From contig NZ_AUED01000002.1 of NCBI RefSeq assembly GCF_000425805.1, forward strand, positions 372,001 through 436,000: a stretch of 64,000 nucleotides of DNA. The letters are read 5' to 3'. The position numbers were made by a program, and so were the translations under genes. This stretch comes from Pseudomonas vranovensis DSM 16006 (GTDB lineage: Bacteria; Pseudomonadota; Gammaproteobacteria; Pseudomonadales; Pseudomonadaceae). The notes below the pieces were generated by a model. That model ran no database searches, was not told the origin of the DNA, and was given only the letters and a program-made list of their open reading frames with translations. Below, piece by piece: positions 30,986 through 39,801 of this stretch (the first letter of the stretch is position 1; every line of letters starts with the position of its first letter).

Positions 30986-31846
30986 TTACTCTGAACGCCC
31001 TTCAAGGATCGCCGCATAGCCTTCCTTGAAGCTCGGGTACTGTGGCGCCCAGCCCAACGCCCGAGCCCGCGCGTTGCTGCAACGCTTGCTGCCGGTACGA
31101 CGCACCCGCTCCTGCTCCGACCACTGGGTTACGCCCATAAAGTCACGCAGCCAGGCCATCACTTCGGCCAGGGGAGCCGGGGCGTCATCCACACCTATAT
31201 AGCAATCATCCAATGCACGCCCGTCGGCGTCGGCCTTGAGCAGAAATGCCAGCAAGCCGGCTGCGTCTTCGGCATGAATGCGATTGCCGTAGAGCGGCGG
31301 CTCCTCAGTTACCCGATAACCCTGGCGCACCTGGCTGAGCAGCCATTCACGCCCAGGCCCATAGATACCCGTCAGGCGCACGATCGTTGCGGGAACGGCG
31401 CCGGCCAGTGCCAACTGCTCAGCATCGAGCATTACCGTGCCGGAGTAACCTTGCGGTTCAGTCACCGCCTTTTCGTCAATCCATTCACCGCTCTGCTGGG
31501 CATACACGCTGCTGCTAGAAACGAACAGCAAGCGCCGCGGCGTTTGCCCGCGCTCGGCAAGCCAACCCAGAACATGCTTCAGGCCATCGACATAGGCCGC
31601 CTTGTAGCCGGCCTCGTCATGCTGGCTGGCTGCTGTGCAGTAGACGAGATAGTCCGGTGTTTCAACCGGCCAGGTAGCCGGGCACTGCGCATCGAACAGA
31701 TCGGCTGCAACCCCCTTCACCCCGGCTGGCAACTGGCCAATATTGCGGCGAAGGCCACTCACCTGCCAGCTGCACGCGAGCAATTGCTTGGCCAAACGGC
31801 TACCTACATCGCCACAACCGACGATCAGAACTGAAGGCGCAGACAT
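30986..31846 (-). CDS. NAD-dependent epimerase/dehydratase-like SDR protein (YeeZ-like)
   Basis: A 286-residue extended short-chain dehydrogenase-like protein. The Rossmann motif is LIVGCGDVGSRLA at residue 6; the usual extended-SDR glycines are partly changed. SSSSVYAQQSGEW supplies the Ser-Tyr region, but the tyrosine is not followed by xxxK, so normal dehydrogenase catalysis is doubtful. It resembles E. coli YeeZ, whose role is unknown. The start at 31846 fits the nucleotide fold; a longer frame begins at 31861. It converges on the lipoprotein gene. Confidence 0.8.
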   Translation of the reverse strand: MSAPSVLIVGCGDVGSRLAKQLLACSWQVSGLRRNIGQLPAGVKGVAADLFDAQCPATWPVETPDYLVYCTAASQHDEAGYKAAYVDGLKHVLGWLAERGQTPRRLLFVSSSSVYAQQSGEWIDEKAVTEPQGYSGTVMLDAEQLALAGAVPATIVRLTGIYGPGREWLLSQVRQGYRVTEEPPLYGNRIHAEDAAGLLAFLLKADADGRALDDCYIGVDDAPAPLAEVMAWLRDFMGVTQWSEQERVRRTGSKRCSNARARALGWAPQYPSFKEGYAAILEGRSE

Positions 31847-32041
31847 CCTGAAACTCCGCAAATCAAAGGCCCAGCCTATCCAAACAACTCGATAGGCGGC
31901 TAGCTATTATGGAAAAAAAGCAACTTTATTACTTCTGCTAACAAGAATTACTTGCAATAATGGCCGCCCAAAATTTGTTCTCGGCCGTCTCGAGGCCTAG
32001 AAGGACAACCACCTTTTTCTTCTTCATCAGGTCCGGCCAGC

Positions 32042-33019
32042 ATGACACGTATTCAACCTTCCGCTTCGCCAACCACGCCGCGCGCATGGCGCGCCATTGC
32101 CGCGCTGATGTTCAGCCTGGTAATGGCCCCCGCTGCACTGGCCGATGAGCCGACCACGCCACCTGCCGCCCTTGCTGCGGTAGAAGCGCCCGCGGCCGCA
32201 GGGCCTGCTGCCCCGGCCGACCCTGCCGCTGCGCCGGCTGTAGCGCCGATCGATGGCCAGGCCGTCACTGAAGCGGAAGAAGTTGAAGCGCTGGTCGAAG
32301 ACACCAGCCTGGGCATGGCCCACGACCTGTCTCCTTGGGGCATGTACAAAAACGCCGACATCGTCGTCAAAATCGTGATGATCGGCCTGGCCATTGCCTC
32401 GATCATCACCTGGACCATCTGGATTGCCAAAGGCTTCGAGCTGATGGGCGCCAAGCGTCGTCTGCGTGGCGAAATTGCCCTGCTGAAAAAATCCACCTCT
32501 CTCAAGGAAGCCAGCGACGTCGCCAATAAAGAGGGCACCCTGGCCCACTTGCTGGTCCACGATGCGCTGGATGAAATGCGCCTGTCGGCCAACGCCCGCG
32601 AGAAAGAAGGCATCAAGGAACGTGTCAGCTTCCGTCTTGAACGCCTGGTAGCCGCCAGCGGCCGCAACATGAGCAGCGGCACCGGCGTGCTGGCCACCAT
32701 CGGCTCCACCGCACCGTTCGTCGGTCTGTTCGGCACCGTCTGGGGCATCATGAACAGCTTCATCGGCATCGCCAAAACCCAGACCACCAACCTCGCCGTT
32801 GTCGCCCCTGGTATCGCCGAGGCCCTGCTGGCTACCGCGCTGGGCCTGGTTGCCGCGATTCCGGCCGTAGTGATCTACAACGTCTTCGCCCGCTCCATCG
32901 CCGGTTACAAGGCTCAGGTTTCCGATGCCTCGGCAGAAGTCCTGCTGCTGGTCAGCCGCGACCTGGACCACCAGACCGGCGAGCGCACCGCTGCCCCTCA
33001 CATGGTGAAAGTGGGGTAA
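32042..33019 (+). CDS. exbB: TonB-system biopolymer transport protein ExbB
   Basis: A 325-residue inner-membrane protein. A signal-like hydrophobic start (residues 17-35) is followed by a long Ala/Pro-rich periplasmic stretch to about residue 75, an extension seen in pseudomonad ExbB and absent from E. coli. Then come three membrane segments, with the MotA/TolQ/ExbB signature STAPFVGLFGTVWGIMNSF. With ExbD it forms the proton channel that energises TonB. The next gene starts three bases after the stop. I looked for a Fur box in the AT-rich gap before it and found only weak matches. Confidence 0.95.
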   Translation: MTRIQPSASPTTPRAWRAIAALMFSLVMAPAALADEPTTPPAALAAVEAPAAAGPAAPADPAAAPAVAPIDGQAVTEAEEVEALVEDTSLGMAHDLSPWGMYKNADIVVKIVMIGLAIASIITWTIWIAKGFELMGAKRRLRGEIALLKKSTSLKEASDVANKEGTLAHLLVHDALDEMRLSANAREKEGIKERVSFRLERLVAASGRNMSSGTGVLATIGSTAPFVGLFGTVWGIMNSFIGIAKTQTTNLAVVAPGIAEALLATALGLVAAIPAVVIYNVFARSIAGYKAQVSDASAEVLLLVSRDLDHQTGERTAAPHMVKVG

Positions 33020-33022
33020 GCC

Positions 33023-33448
33023 ATGGGCCTGCATCTTAACGAGGGTGGCGACGATCTCGCCGAAAACCACGAAATCAACGTCACGCCGTTTATCGACGTG
33101 ATGTTGGTCCTGCTGATCATCTTCATGGTGGCAGCGCCTCTGGCAACCGTTGATATCAAGGTCGATCTGCCGGCCTCAACGGCCAAGCCGGCACCAAGGC
33201 CCGAAAAACCGGTGTTCCTCAGCGTCAAGGCCGACCAGAACGTCTATGTCGGCGAAGAACAGGTCCAGCGGGACCAACTGGGCGCGGTACTCGATGCCAA
33301 GACCAAGGGCGACAAGGACACCACGATCTTCTTCCAGGCCGACAAGGGCGTGGATTACGGCGATCTGATGGAAGTCATGAACACCCTGCGCGCGGCCGGT
33401 TACCTGAAAGTCGGCCTGGTGGGACTTGAGACGGCAGCCAAGAAATGA
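33023..33448 (+). CDS. exbD: TonB-system biopolymer transport protein ExbD
   Basis: A 141-residue protein with one membrane segment (residues 24-42) containing the proton-carrying aspartate in INVTPFIDVMLVLLIIFMV, followed by a periplasmic domain. It lies between exbB and tonB; its stop overlaps the tonB start as ATGA. Confidence 0.96.
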   Translation: MGLHLNEGGDDLAENHEINVTPFIDVMLVLLIIFMVAAPLATVDIKVDLPASTAKPAPRPEKPVFLSVKADQNVYVGEEQVQRDQLGAVLDAKTKGDKDTTIFFQADKGVDYGDLMEVMNTLRAAGYLKVGLVGLETAAKK

Positions 33449-34182
33449 TCATGACGCGGCATAAGCTGGCGCGTTACAGCAGTAGTCTGGCGATTGTGCT
33501 GGGGGTCCATGCCATCGCCGTGCTGCTGACGCTCAATTGGTCGGTGCCCCAGGCGATCGAGTTGCCCCCCGCGGCGATGATGATCCAGATGGCCCCGATG
33601 CCTGAACCGGCTCCTCCTCCACCGCCCAAGGTGGTGACCCCGCCACAGCCGCCAGCGCCGGTAGAAGAGCCGCCGCTGCCGAAACTGGCCGATGCGCCCA
33701 AACCCAAAATCGCCGTCGCCAAGCAGGTGAAGCCAAAGGCCAAGCCACAGCCGCCCAAGCCTGAGAAAAAGCCTGAGCCGCCGCAGGAAAAACCTGCCGA
33801 CGAGGAAGTGGTCGATACGCCGCCCACCACCGCACCGGCACAGAAATCTGCAGCTCCGGCACCTAGCATCGCCAGTAACAGCAATGCCCTGCCTACCTGG
33901 CAGAGCGACCTGTTGCGCCACCTGGCCAAGTACAAGCGTTACCCGGAAAACGCCCGGCGCATGCGCATGGAAGGCATCAACCGACTACGTTTCGTGGTCG
34001 ATAGCGAAGGCAAGATTCTTTCTTACGCCATCGCCGGTGGTTCGGGCAGTGCGGCACTGGATCGGGCAACCCTGGAGATGATCCGTCGAGCCCAACCAGT
34101 ACCACCACCGCCGAAGGAATTGCTTACCAACGGCAGCATCGAGGTGATCGCGCCTTTCGTCTACTCGCTGGACAAGCGCTGA
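33445..34182 (+). CDS. tonB: Energy transducer TonB
   Basis: A 245-residue protein with an N-terminal membrane anchor (residues 15-32, including the SxxxH-type arrangement SSLAIVLGVH), a Pro/Lys/Glu-rich spacer from about 50 to 150 with EKKPEPPQEKP-type repeats, and a C-terminal TonB domain (YPENARRMRMEGINRLRF). It carries energy from ExbB-ExbD to outer-membrane siderophore and cobalamin receptors. The start overlaps the exbD stop; ATG 33451 is possible. Confidence 0.95.
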   Translation: MIMTRHKLARYSSSLAIVLGVHAIAVLLTLNWSVPQAIELPPAAMMIQMAPMPEPAPPPPPKVVTPPQPPAPVEEPPLPKLADAPKPKIAVAKQVKPKAKPQPPKPEKKPEPPQEKPADEEVVDTPPTTAPAQKSAAPAPSIASNSNALPTWQSDLLRHLAKYKRYPENARRMRMEGINRLRFVVDSEGKILSYAIAGGSGSAALDRATLEMIRRAQPVPPPPKELLTNGSIEVIAPFVYSLDKR

Positions 34183-34275
34183 CGCATTGTTTCTGTCACA
34201 CATAAGCAACTCTGATAACGTGCGTCTATCGAGTGCAGCCGCTATGCTGGGGCCGCAACTTCATGGACGCACGTT

Positions 34276-35196
34276 ATGACCCTCACAGAATTGCGCTACA
34301 TCGTCACCCTCGCCCAGGAACAGCACTTCGGCCATGCCGCCGAACGTTGCCATGTCAGCCAGCCGACCTTGTCGGTGGGTGTGAAAAAGCTTGAGGACGA
34401 GCTGGGTGTTCTGATTTTCGAGCGCAGCAAAAGCGCTGTACGCCTGACACCGGTTGGCGAAGGTATCGTCGCCCAGGCCCAGAAAGTACTCGAACAGGCC
34501 CAGGGCATCCGTGAGCTGGCCCAGGCCGGCAAGAACCAGCTTACCGCCCCCCTGAAAGTCGGCGCCATCTATACCGTTGGCCCCTACCTGTTCCCGCACC
34601 TGATTCCACAACTGCACCGGGTCGCCCCGCAGATGCCGTTGTACATCGAAGAGAACTTCACCCACATCCTGCGCGACAAGCTGCGCAACGGCGAGTTGGA
34701 CGCGGTGATCATTGCCCTGCCGTTCAACGAAGCCGACGTACTGACCATGCCGCTGTACGACGAACCTTTCTATGTATTGATGCCCAGCGAGCACCCCTGG
34801 ACCCAGAAGGAAACCATCGACGCCAGCCTGCTCAACGACAAGAGCCTGCTGCTGCTCGGCGAAGGCCACTGCTTCCGCGACCAGGTGCTCGAAGCCTGCC
34901 CGACCCTGGCCAAGGGTAGCGATGGCTCCAAGCACACCACGGTTGAATCCAGCTCCCTGGAAACCATCCGCCACATGGTCGCCTCGGGCCTGGGCGTATC
35001 GATCCTGCCGCTCTCTGCGGTACACAGTCACCACTATGCTCCCGGGGTCATCGAAGTGCGGCCGTTGAGCCCTCCCGCGCCGTTTCGTACCGTAGCCATT
35101 GCCTGGCGCGCCAGCTTCCCGCGGCCCAAGGCGATCGAGATCCTCGCCGACTCCATCCGCCTGTGCTCGGTGGCCAAGCCACCCGTGAGCCAGTAG
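34276..35196 (+). CDS. oxyR: Hydrogen peroxide-sensing regulator OxyR
   Basis: A 306-residue LysR family regulator. The two redox cysteines fall at C199 (GEGHCFRDQ) and C208 (EACPT), exactly as in E. coli, so it should form the peroxide-induced disulphide. The winged helix is LRYIVTLAQEQHFGHAAE to SVGVKKLEDELG. It is followed after nine bases by recG, a linkage known in pseudomonads. Upstream at 34215-34229 an ATAA-N7-CTAT pair resembles half of an OxyR site. Confidence 0.96.
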   Translation: MTLTELRYIVTLAQEQHFGHAAERCHVSQPTLSVGVKKLEDELGVLIFERSKSAVRLTPVGEGIVAQAQKVLEQAQGIRELAQAGKNQLTAPLKVGAIYTVGPYLFPHLIPQLHRVAPQMPLYIEENFTHILRDKLRNGELDAVIIALPFNEADVLTMPLYDEPFYVLMPSEHPWTQKETIDASLLNDKSLLLLGEGHCFRDQVLEACPTLAKGSDGSKHTTVESSSLETIRHMVASGLGVSILPLSAVHSHHYAPGVIEVRPLSPPAPFRTVAIAWRASFPRPKAIEILADSIRLCSVAKPPVSQ

Positions 35197-35205
35197 GAAA
35201 CCACC

Positions 35206-37281
35206 ATGCCGGAGTTGTCCCAAGTTACAGTGACGGCCTTGAAGGGCGTCGGCGAGGCCATGGCCGAGAAGCTTGCCAAGGTTGGCCTGGAGAACCTTCA
35301 GGACGTGCTCTTCCACCTGCCGCTGCGCTACCAGGACCGCACCCGTGTGGTCCCCATCGGCGCGCTGCGTCCCGGCCAGGATGCGGTGATCGAAGGTGTG
35401 GTCAGTGGCACCGATGTGGTCATGGGCAAGCGTCGCAGCCTGCTGGTGCGCCTGGGTGACGGCACCGGTGTGCTGAGCCTGCGCTTCTACCATTTCAGCA
35501 ATGCGCAGAAGGAAGGCCTCAAACGGGGCACCCACCTGCGCTGTTACGGCGAAGCGCGCCCGGGCGCCTCGGGCCTTGAGATCTACCACCCGGAGTACCG
35601 CGCCCTGACCGGTGACGAGCCTGCACCGGTGGAGCAGACCCTTACCCCGATCTACCCGACCACCGAAGGCCTGACCCAACAGCGCCTGCGCCAGCTTTGC
35701 CAGCAAAGCCTGGCCATGCTCGGCCCCCGCAGCCTGCCCGACTGGCTGCCACAGGAGCTGGCCCGGGATTACCAACTGGCGCCGCTGGACGATGCGATTC
35801 GGTACCTGCACCACCCGCCCGCCGATGCCGACGTCGACGAACTTGCCGAGGGCCAGCACTGGGCTCAGCACCGCCTGGCCTTTGAAGAGTTGCTGACCCA
35901 TCAGCTGTCCCAGCAGCGCCTGCGCGAAAGCCTGCGTGCCCAGCGAGCGCCTGTACTACCCAAGGCAACCCGGCTGCCGCAGCAGTACCTGGCCAACCTC
36001 GGCTTCGCCCCCACGGGCGCCCAGCAGCGGGTCGGTAACGAAATCGCCTACGACCTCAGCCAACCTGAGCCGATGCTGCGCCTGGTCCAGGGTGACGTAG
36101 GCGCCGGCAAGACCGTGGTTGCCGCACTCGCGGCCCTGCAGGCCCTGGAGGCCGGTTATCAGGTCGCGCTGATGGCCCCCACCGAGATTCTTGCAGAACA
36201 GCACTTCGTGACCTTCAAGCGCTGGCTGGAGCCGCTTGGCATCGAAGTGGCCTGGCTGGCGGGCAAGCTCAAGGGCAAGGCCCGCGCCAGTGCCCTGGAG
36301 CAGATCGCCGGCGGTGCTCCAATGGTGGTCGGCACCCATGCCCTGTTCCAGGACGAGGTGAAGTTCAACAACCTGGCCTTGGCGATCATCGACGAACAGC
36401 ACCGCTTTGGCGTGCAACAGCGCCTGGCACTGCGCCAGAAAGGCGTGGGCGGCCAGCTTTGCCCACATCAGTTGATCATGACCGCCACTCCTATTCCGCG
36501 CACCCTGGCCATGAGCGCCTATGCCGACCTGGACACCTCGATCCTCGACGAACTGCCCCCTGGTCGTACGCCAGTGAACACCGTCCTGGTCGCCGACAGC
36601 CGACGCTTCGAGGTGGTCGAGCGGGTTCGCGCCGCTTGCGCCGAAGGGCGCCAGGCGTACTGGGTATGCACCCTGATCGAAGAGTCCGAGGAGCTGACCT
36701 GCCAGGCCGCCGAAACCACCTTCGAGGAGCTCGGCAGCGCCTTGGGCGAACTGCGGGTCGGTCTGATCCACGGGCGCATGAAGCCTGCCGAAAAAGCCGC
36801 AGTCATGGCCGAGTTCAAGCAAGGCAATCTGCACTTGCTGGTAGCGACCACGGTCATTGAGGTTGGGGTCGACGTGCCCAACGCCAGCTTGATGATTATC
36901 GAGAACCCCGAGCGCCTGGGCCTGGCCCAGTTGCACCAGCTGCGTGGCCGGGTCGGTCGAGGCAGTGCGGCGAGCCATTGCGTGTTGCTCTATCATCCGC
37001 CATTGTCGCAGATTGGTCGTGAACGCCTGGGGATCATGCGTGAAACCAACGATGGTTTCATCATTGCCGAAAAAGACCTTGAACTGCGCGGCCCCGGTGA
37101 AATGCTCGGCACCCGCCAGACCGGCCTGCTGCAGTTCAAGGTCGCGGACCTGATGCGTGACGCCGACCTGCTTCCCGCCGTGCGCGATGCCGCCCAGGCC
37201 CTGCTTGCACGCTGGCCCGAGCATGTCAGCCCGCTGCTTGAGCGCTGGTTACGCCATGGCCAGCAATACGGACAAGTGTGA
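35206..37281 (+). CDS. recG: ATP-dependent DNA helicase RecG
   Basis: A 691-residue branch-migration helicase that reverses stalled forks. An N-terminal wedge/OB region (residues about 50-160) precedes two helicase lobes. Walker A is GDVGAGKTVVA, motif II DEQHRFG, then MTATPIPRTLAM, GLIHGRMKP and QLRGRVGRG. The C-terminal ERLGIMRETNDGFIIAEKDLELRGPGE-type segment, including the TRG motif region, is present. It is cotranscribed with oxyR by spacing. Confidence 0.96.
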   Translation: MPELSQVTVTALKGVGEAMAEKLAKVGLENLQDVLFHLPLRYQDRTRVVPIGALRPGQDAVIEGVVSGTDVVMGKRRSLLVRLGDGTGVLSLRFYHFSNAQKEGLKRGTHLRCYGEARPGASGLEIYHPEYRALTGDEPAPVEQTLTPIYPTTEGLTQQRLRQLCQQSLAMLGPRSLPDWLPQELARDYQLAPLDDAIRYLHHPPADADVDELAEGQHWAQHRLAFEELLTHQLSQQRLRESLRAQRAPVLPKATRLPQQYLANLGFAPTGAQQRVGNEIAYDLSQPEPMLRLVQGDVGAGKTVVAALAALQALEAGYQVALMAPTEILAEQHFVTFKRWLEPLGIEVAWLAGKLKGKARASALEQIAGGAPMVVGTHALFQDEVKFNNLALAIIDEQHRFGVQQRLALRQKGVGGQLCPHQLIMTATPIPRTLAMSAYADLDTSILDELPPGRTPVNTVLVADSRRFEVVERVRAACAEGRQAYWVCTLIEESEELTCQAAETTFEELGSALGELRVGLIHGRMKPAEKAAVMAEFKQGNLHLLVATTVIEVGVDVPNASLMIIENPERLGLAQLHQLRGRVGRGSAASHCVLLYHPPLSQIGRERLGIMRETNDGFIIAEKDLELRGPGEMLGTRQTGLLQFKVADLMRDADLLPAVRDAAQALLARWPEHVSPLLERWLRHGQQYGQV

Positions 37282-37300
37282 CGCCTGCCCCAGAATGGAT

Positions 37301-37328
37301 CCAGCTTGAGGCCCAAGCTGGTTATACT
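37301..37328 (+). promoter_or_regulatory. Candidate promoter with inverted repeat for HDOD gene
   Basis: CCAGCTT (37301-37307) and AAGCTGG (37315-37321) form a perfect 7-bp inverted repeat around seven bases, directly followed by TATACT at 37323-37328. The repeat covers the position of the -35 and spacer, so it could be an operator. ATG 37360 lies 32 bases further on. Confidence 0.4.
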
Positions 37329-37359
37329 CTTGCGATTGTAAAATTTCTGGATACAGACC

Positions 37360-38760
37360 ATGACTGAAGTTGCCCTGGACACCGCAACCCCCCACGCTCC
37401 GTCTGTTATCCGGCTGCTGCTCGACAAAATCGGCATCGCCTACCGCGAAGTGCTGGATCACTCGCAGCTGCTGTCCGAGCGCAAGGTCCAGGCCGTTTTG
37501 CTCGATGACGCAGTCGGCGCGCTGATGGTGCTGTTCCCGCAGAACCAGTTGCTCGACCTCAACCGCCTCGCCGAACTCACTGGCCGCAAGCTTGCCGCCG
37601 TGCCCCTGGAGCGCCTCAAACACATGCTCGACAAGCATGGCCTTAAGACGCTGCCGGGCATTCCCGCGTTGACCAGTTCGCCTTGCCTCTATGAAGAGAG
37701 CCTGCTCAAGCCCGAAAAGCTGCTGGTGCATTCCGGTGAAGCCGGCCTGCTGCTGGAGATCGAGCGCGATGACTTCAAGAAAATGCTCAGCAAAGCCAGC
37801 GCCGGCAATTTCGGTGAGCGCCTGAGCAGCATTCGTCCCAACCTCGATCGCCCTGCCGACGACCGCGAAGAAATCACCCAGGCAGTCCAGGCCTTCACTG
37901 CCCGGCGTATCCAACAGCGCCTGGAAAGCACGATCGAGATTCCACCCCTGGCAGAAACCGCGCAAAAGATCATCAAGCTGCGCGTCGACCCCAATGCGAC
38001 CATCGACGACATTACCGGGGTGGTCGAGACCGACCCGGCGCTGGCTGCCCAGGTTGTCAGCTGGGCGGCGTCACCCTACTACGCTTCACCGGGCAAGATC
38101 CGCTCCGTCGAAGACGCCATCGTCCGCGTGCTGGGTTTTGATCTGGTCATCAACCTGGCGCTGGGCCTGGCACTGGGCAAAACCCTGAGCCTGCCCAAGG
38201 ACCACCCGCAGGACACCACGCCATACTGGCAACAGTCGATCTACACCGCCGCCGTGATCGAGGGCCTGACCCGTGCCATCCCACGCGCGGAGCGCCCGGA
38301 AGCCGGCCTGACGTACCTGGCCGGCTTGCTGCACAACTTCGGCTACCTGCTGCTGGCGCACGTGTTCCCGCCGCATTTTTCACTGATCTGCCGCCACCTG
38401 GAGGTCAATCCGCACCTGTGCCACAGCTATGTCGAACAGCATTTGCTGGGGATCAGCCGCGAGCAGATCGGCGCCTGGTTGATGCGGTTCTGGGACATGC
38501 CCGAAGAGTTGGCCACCGCCCTGCGCTTTCAGCATGATCCGCAGTACGACGGTGACCATGCCGCGTTCCCCAACCTGGTGTGCCTGGCTATTCGCCTACT
38601 GCGCGTGCGAGGCATCGGCTCGGGGCCGGTCGAGCCTATTCCGGACGAGTTGCTGGACCGCCTGAACATCCCTCGCGAGAAAGCCGAGGATGTGGTCAAC
38701 AAGGTACTTGAGGCCGAAGTGCTGTTGCGTGAACTGGCTTCGCAATTCAACCAGCACTGA
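37360..38760 (+). CDS. HDOD domain protein with YbaK-like N-terminus
   Basis: A 466-residue protein in two parts. Residues about 15-160 look like a YbaK/ProX aminoacyl-tRNA deacylase fold (VIRLLLDKIGIAYREVLDH, AVLLDDAVGALMVLFP, LAELTGRKLAAVP). Residues about 190-390 form an HDOD domain (LRVDPNATIDDITGVVETDPALAAQVVSWA, GLLHNFGYLLLAHVFP). HDOD proteins lack the full HD metal site and usually act in signalling or cell-cycle control. The combined architecture is known in pseudomonads but its role is not established. A hairpin terminator follows. Confidence 0.85.
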   Translation: MTEVALDTATPHAPSVIRLLLDKIGIAYREVLDHSQLLSERKVQAVLLDDAVGALMVLFPQNQLLDLNRLAELTGRKLAAVPLERLKHMLDKHGLKTLPGIPALTSSPCLYEESLLKPEKLLVHSGEAGLLLEIERDDFKKMLSKASAGNFGERLSSIRPNLDRPADDREEITQAVQAFTARRIQQRLESTIEIPPLAETAQKIIKLRVDPNATIDDITGVVETDPALAAQVVSWAASPYYASPGKIRSVEDAIVRVLGFDLVINLALGLALGKTLSLPKDHPQDTTPYWQQSIYTAAVIEGLTRAIPRAERPEAGLTYLAGLLHNFGYLLLAHVFPPHFSLICRHLEVNPHLCHSYVEQHLLGISREQIGAWLMRFWDMPEELATALRFQHDPQYDGDHAAFPNLVCLAIRLLRVRGIGSGPVEPIPDELLDRLNIPREKAEDVVNKVLEAEVLLRELASQFNQH

Positions 38761-38766
38761 GCAAAC

Positions 38767-38795
38767 AGCCTGACCCCGAGGGTCAGGCTTTCTTT
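38767..38795 (+). terminator. Terminator after HDOD gene
   Basis: AGCCTGACC at 38767-38775 pairs with GGTCAGGCT at 38781-38789, followed by TTCTTTTT. The right arm contains the stop codon of the convergent SCP2-like gene. Confidence 0.85.
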
Positions 38796-39157
38796 TTCGG
38801 TTTCAGGTACTTCATCAGGCCCTGGAACCAGATCACCAGCGCCGGATTGCCCTTGATCTGGATACTTTTGTCCTGAATCCCCTGCATGAAGGCCAGTTGC
38901 TTGTTTTTCGCCTGCAAGGTGGCAAAGCCGAATGCGGCATCCTTGAAGGCAATGGCGAAGGCCGGGGCAGCATGGGTGCCGGACTGGCTGCGAATACGCC
39001 CATCCTTGACAACAAAATGGCGTGCCACCTTGCCATCGAGGGTCTGCAGCTGGAACACCAGGTCCTTGTCAGCCAGTTGTTGCTGGAATGCCGGATTCTT
39101 GCGACTGGCCTTGGCCATCAGCAATCCCATGGCCCAAAGGAGAAAGCGAAACTTCAT
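38783..39157 (-). CDS. SCP2-like sterol-carrier fold protein
   Basis: A 124-residue protein with a hydrophobic first 15 residues (MKFRFLLWAMGLLMA) that may be a membrane anchor. The rest resembles the SCP2 lipid-carrier fold: LVFQLQTLDGKVARHFVV, AFAIAFKDAAFGFATL and KGNPALVIWFQGLMKYL. No ligand can be assigned. The start at 39157 follows GAGGCG; the frame extends 21 codons further upstream without support. Confidence 0.7.
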   Translation of the reverse strand: MKFRFLLWAMGLLMAKASRKNPAFQQQLADKDLVFQLQTLDGKVARHFVVKDGRIRSQSGTHAAPAFAIAFKDAAFGFATLQAKNKQLAFMQGIQDKSIQIKGNPALVIWFQGLMKYLKPKKKA

Positions 39158-39277
39158 GCGCACGCCTCGACTAAAAAGTGACTGGCGGAGCAGTTTATAG
39201 TCTCGCTGCGAAAACACCATAGGTGACGAGTCTGTATCCGCGCGATCGCTGCATCGCTCTGTAGCGGCATGTTGCGC

Positions 39278-39307
39278 AAAAAAACGGGCACCGCGTCGGG
39301 TGCCCGT
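39278..39307 (-). terminator. Terminator after HU gene
   Basis: A 9-bp stem pairs 39284-39292 with 39299-39307 around a six-base loop; on the minus strand it is followed by a run of seven T. It ends the HU transcript. Confidence 0.9.
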
Positions 39308-39336
39308 CTTTTACTGCGATCGATCTGTGTGAGGCA

Positions 39337-39612
39337 TCACGGATTGACGCTGTCCTTCAGGGATTTACCTGGTTTGAAAGCCACGGTATTGCTGGCCTTG
39401 ATCTTCACCGGCTCGCCGGTTTGCGGGTTCTTGCCGGTGCGGGCACCGCGATGGCGCTGCAGGAACGTACCGAAGCCGACCAGCGTTACGCTGTCCTTGC
39501 GATGCAAGGCGCCGGTGATTTCTTCGAGCACGGCGTTGAGTACGCGGTTGGCTTGCTCTTTGGTGAGATCGGCCTTTTCAGCAATGGCTGCGGCGAGTTC
39601 TGGTTTACGCAT
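39337..39612 (-). CDS. hupA: HU family DNA-binding protein
   Basis: A 91-residue nucleoid protein. The DNA-binding arm is FGTFLQRHRGARTGKNPQTGEPVKI and the helices open MRKPELAAAIAEKADLTKEQA. It bends DNA as a dimer. Pseudomonads have several HU genes; the position beside the rubredoxin genes is that of hupA. The leader carries a hairpin and an AACAACAA motif (see 39637-39644). Confidence 0.9.
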   Translation of the reverse strand: MRKPELAAAIAEKADLTKEQANRVLNAVLEEITGALHRKDSVTLVGFGTFLQRHRGARTGKNPQTGEPVKIKASNTVAFKPGKSLKDSVNP

Positions 39613-39636
39613 AGTGAAGCCTCTTTGACGGTTTTT

Positions 39637-39644
39637 TTGTTGTT
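39637..39644 (-). promoter_or_regulatory. Crc/Hfq-type CA motif in HU leader
   Basis: On the minus strand AACAACAA followed by five more A lies about 25 bases before the HU start codon, a few bases upstream of AAAGAGGC. A 7-bp hairpin (39652-39658 with 39665-39671) lies just before it. The pattern AANAANAA is the Hfq/Crc recognition motif of pseudomonads. Confidence 0.4.
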
Positions 39645-39801
39645 ATGCCGTGCTGCTCTTCAAGGAGCAGCGCCCAAGGCACCGCAGGCTCTAAACTGCG
39701 GCAGACGGCAGTGAGAATGGCACGCCGTCAGGGGTCGCGCCAGTCTCTGAGCGGCCATTGTTGGTGCAATAGCAGGGGGAATCCGACAGAACACCCGTCG
39801 T

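Noticed and set aside
31862..32041. Fur box before exbB
   Set aside because: The gap is AT-rich, but the best 19-base alignment I tried matched fewer than half of the consensus positions.
34261..35901. 546-codon minus-strand open frame
   Set aside because: Antisense to oxyR and the start of recG; no family resemblance.
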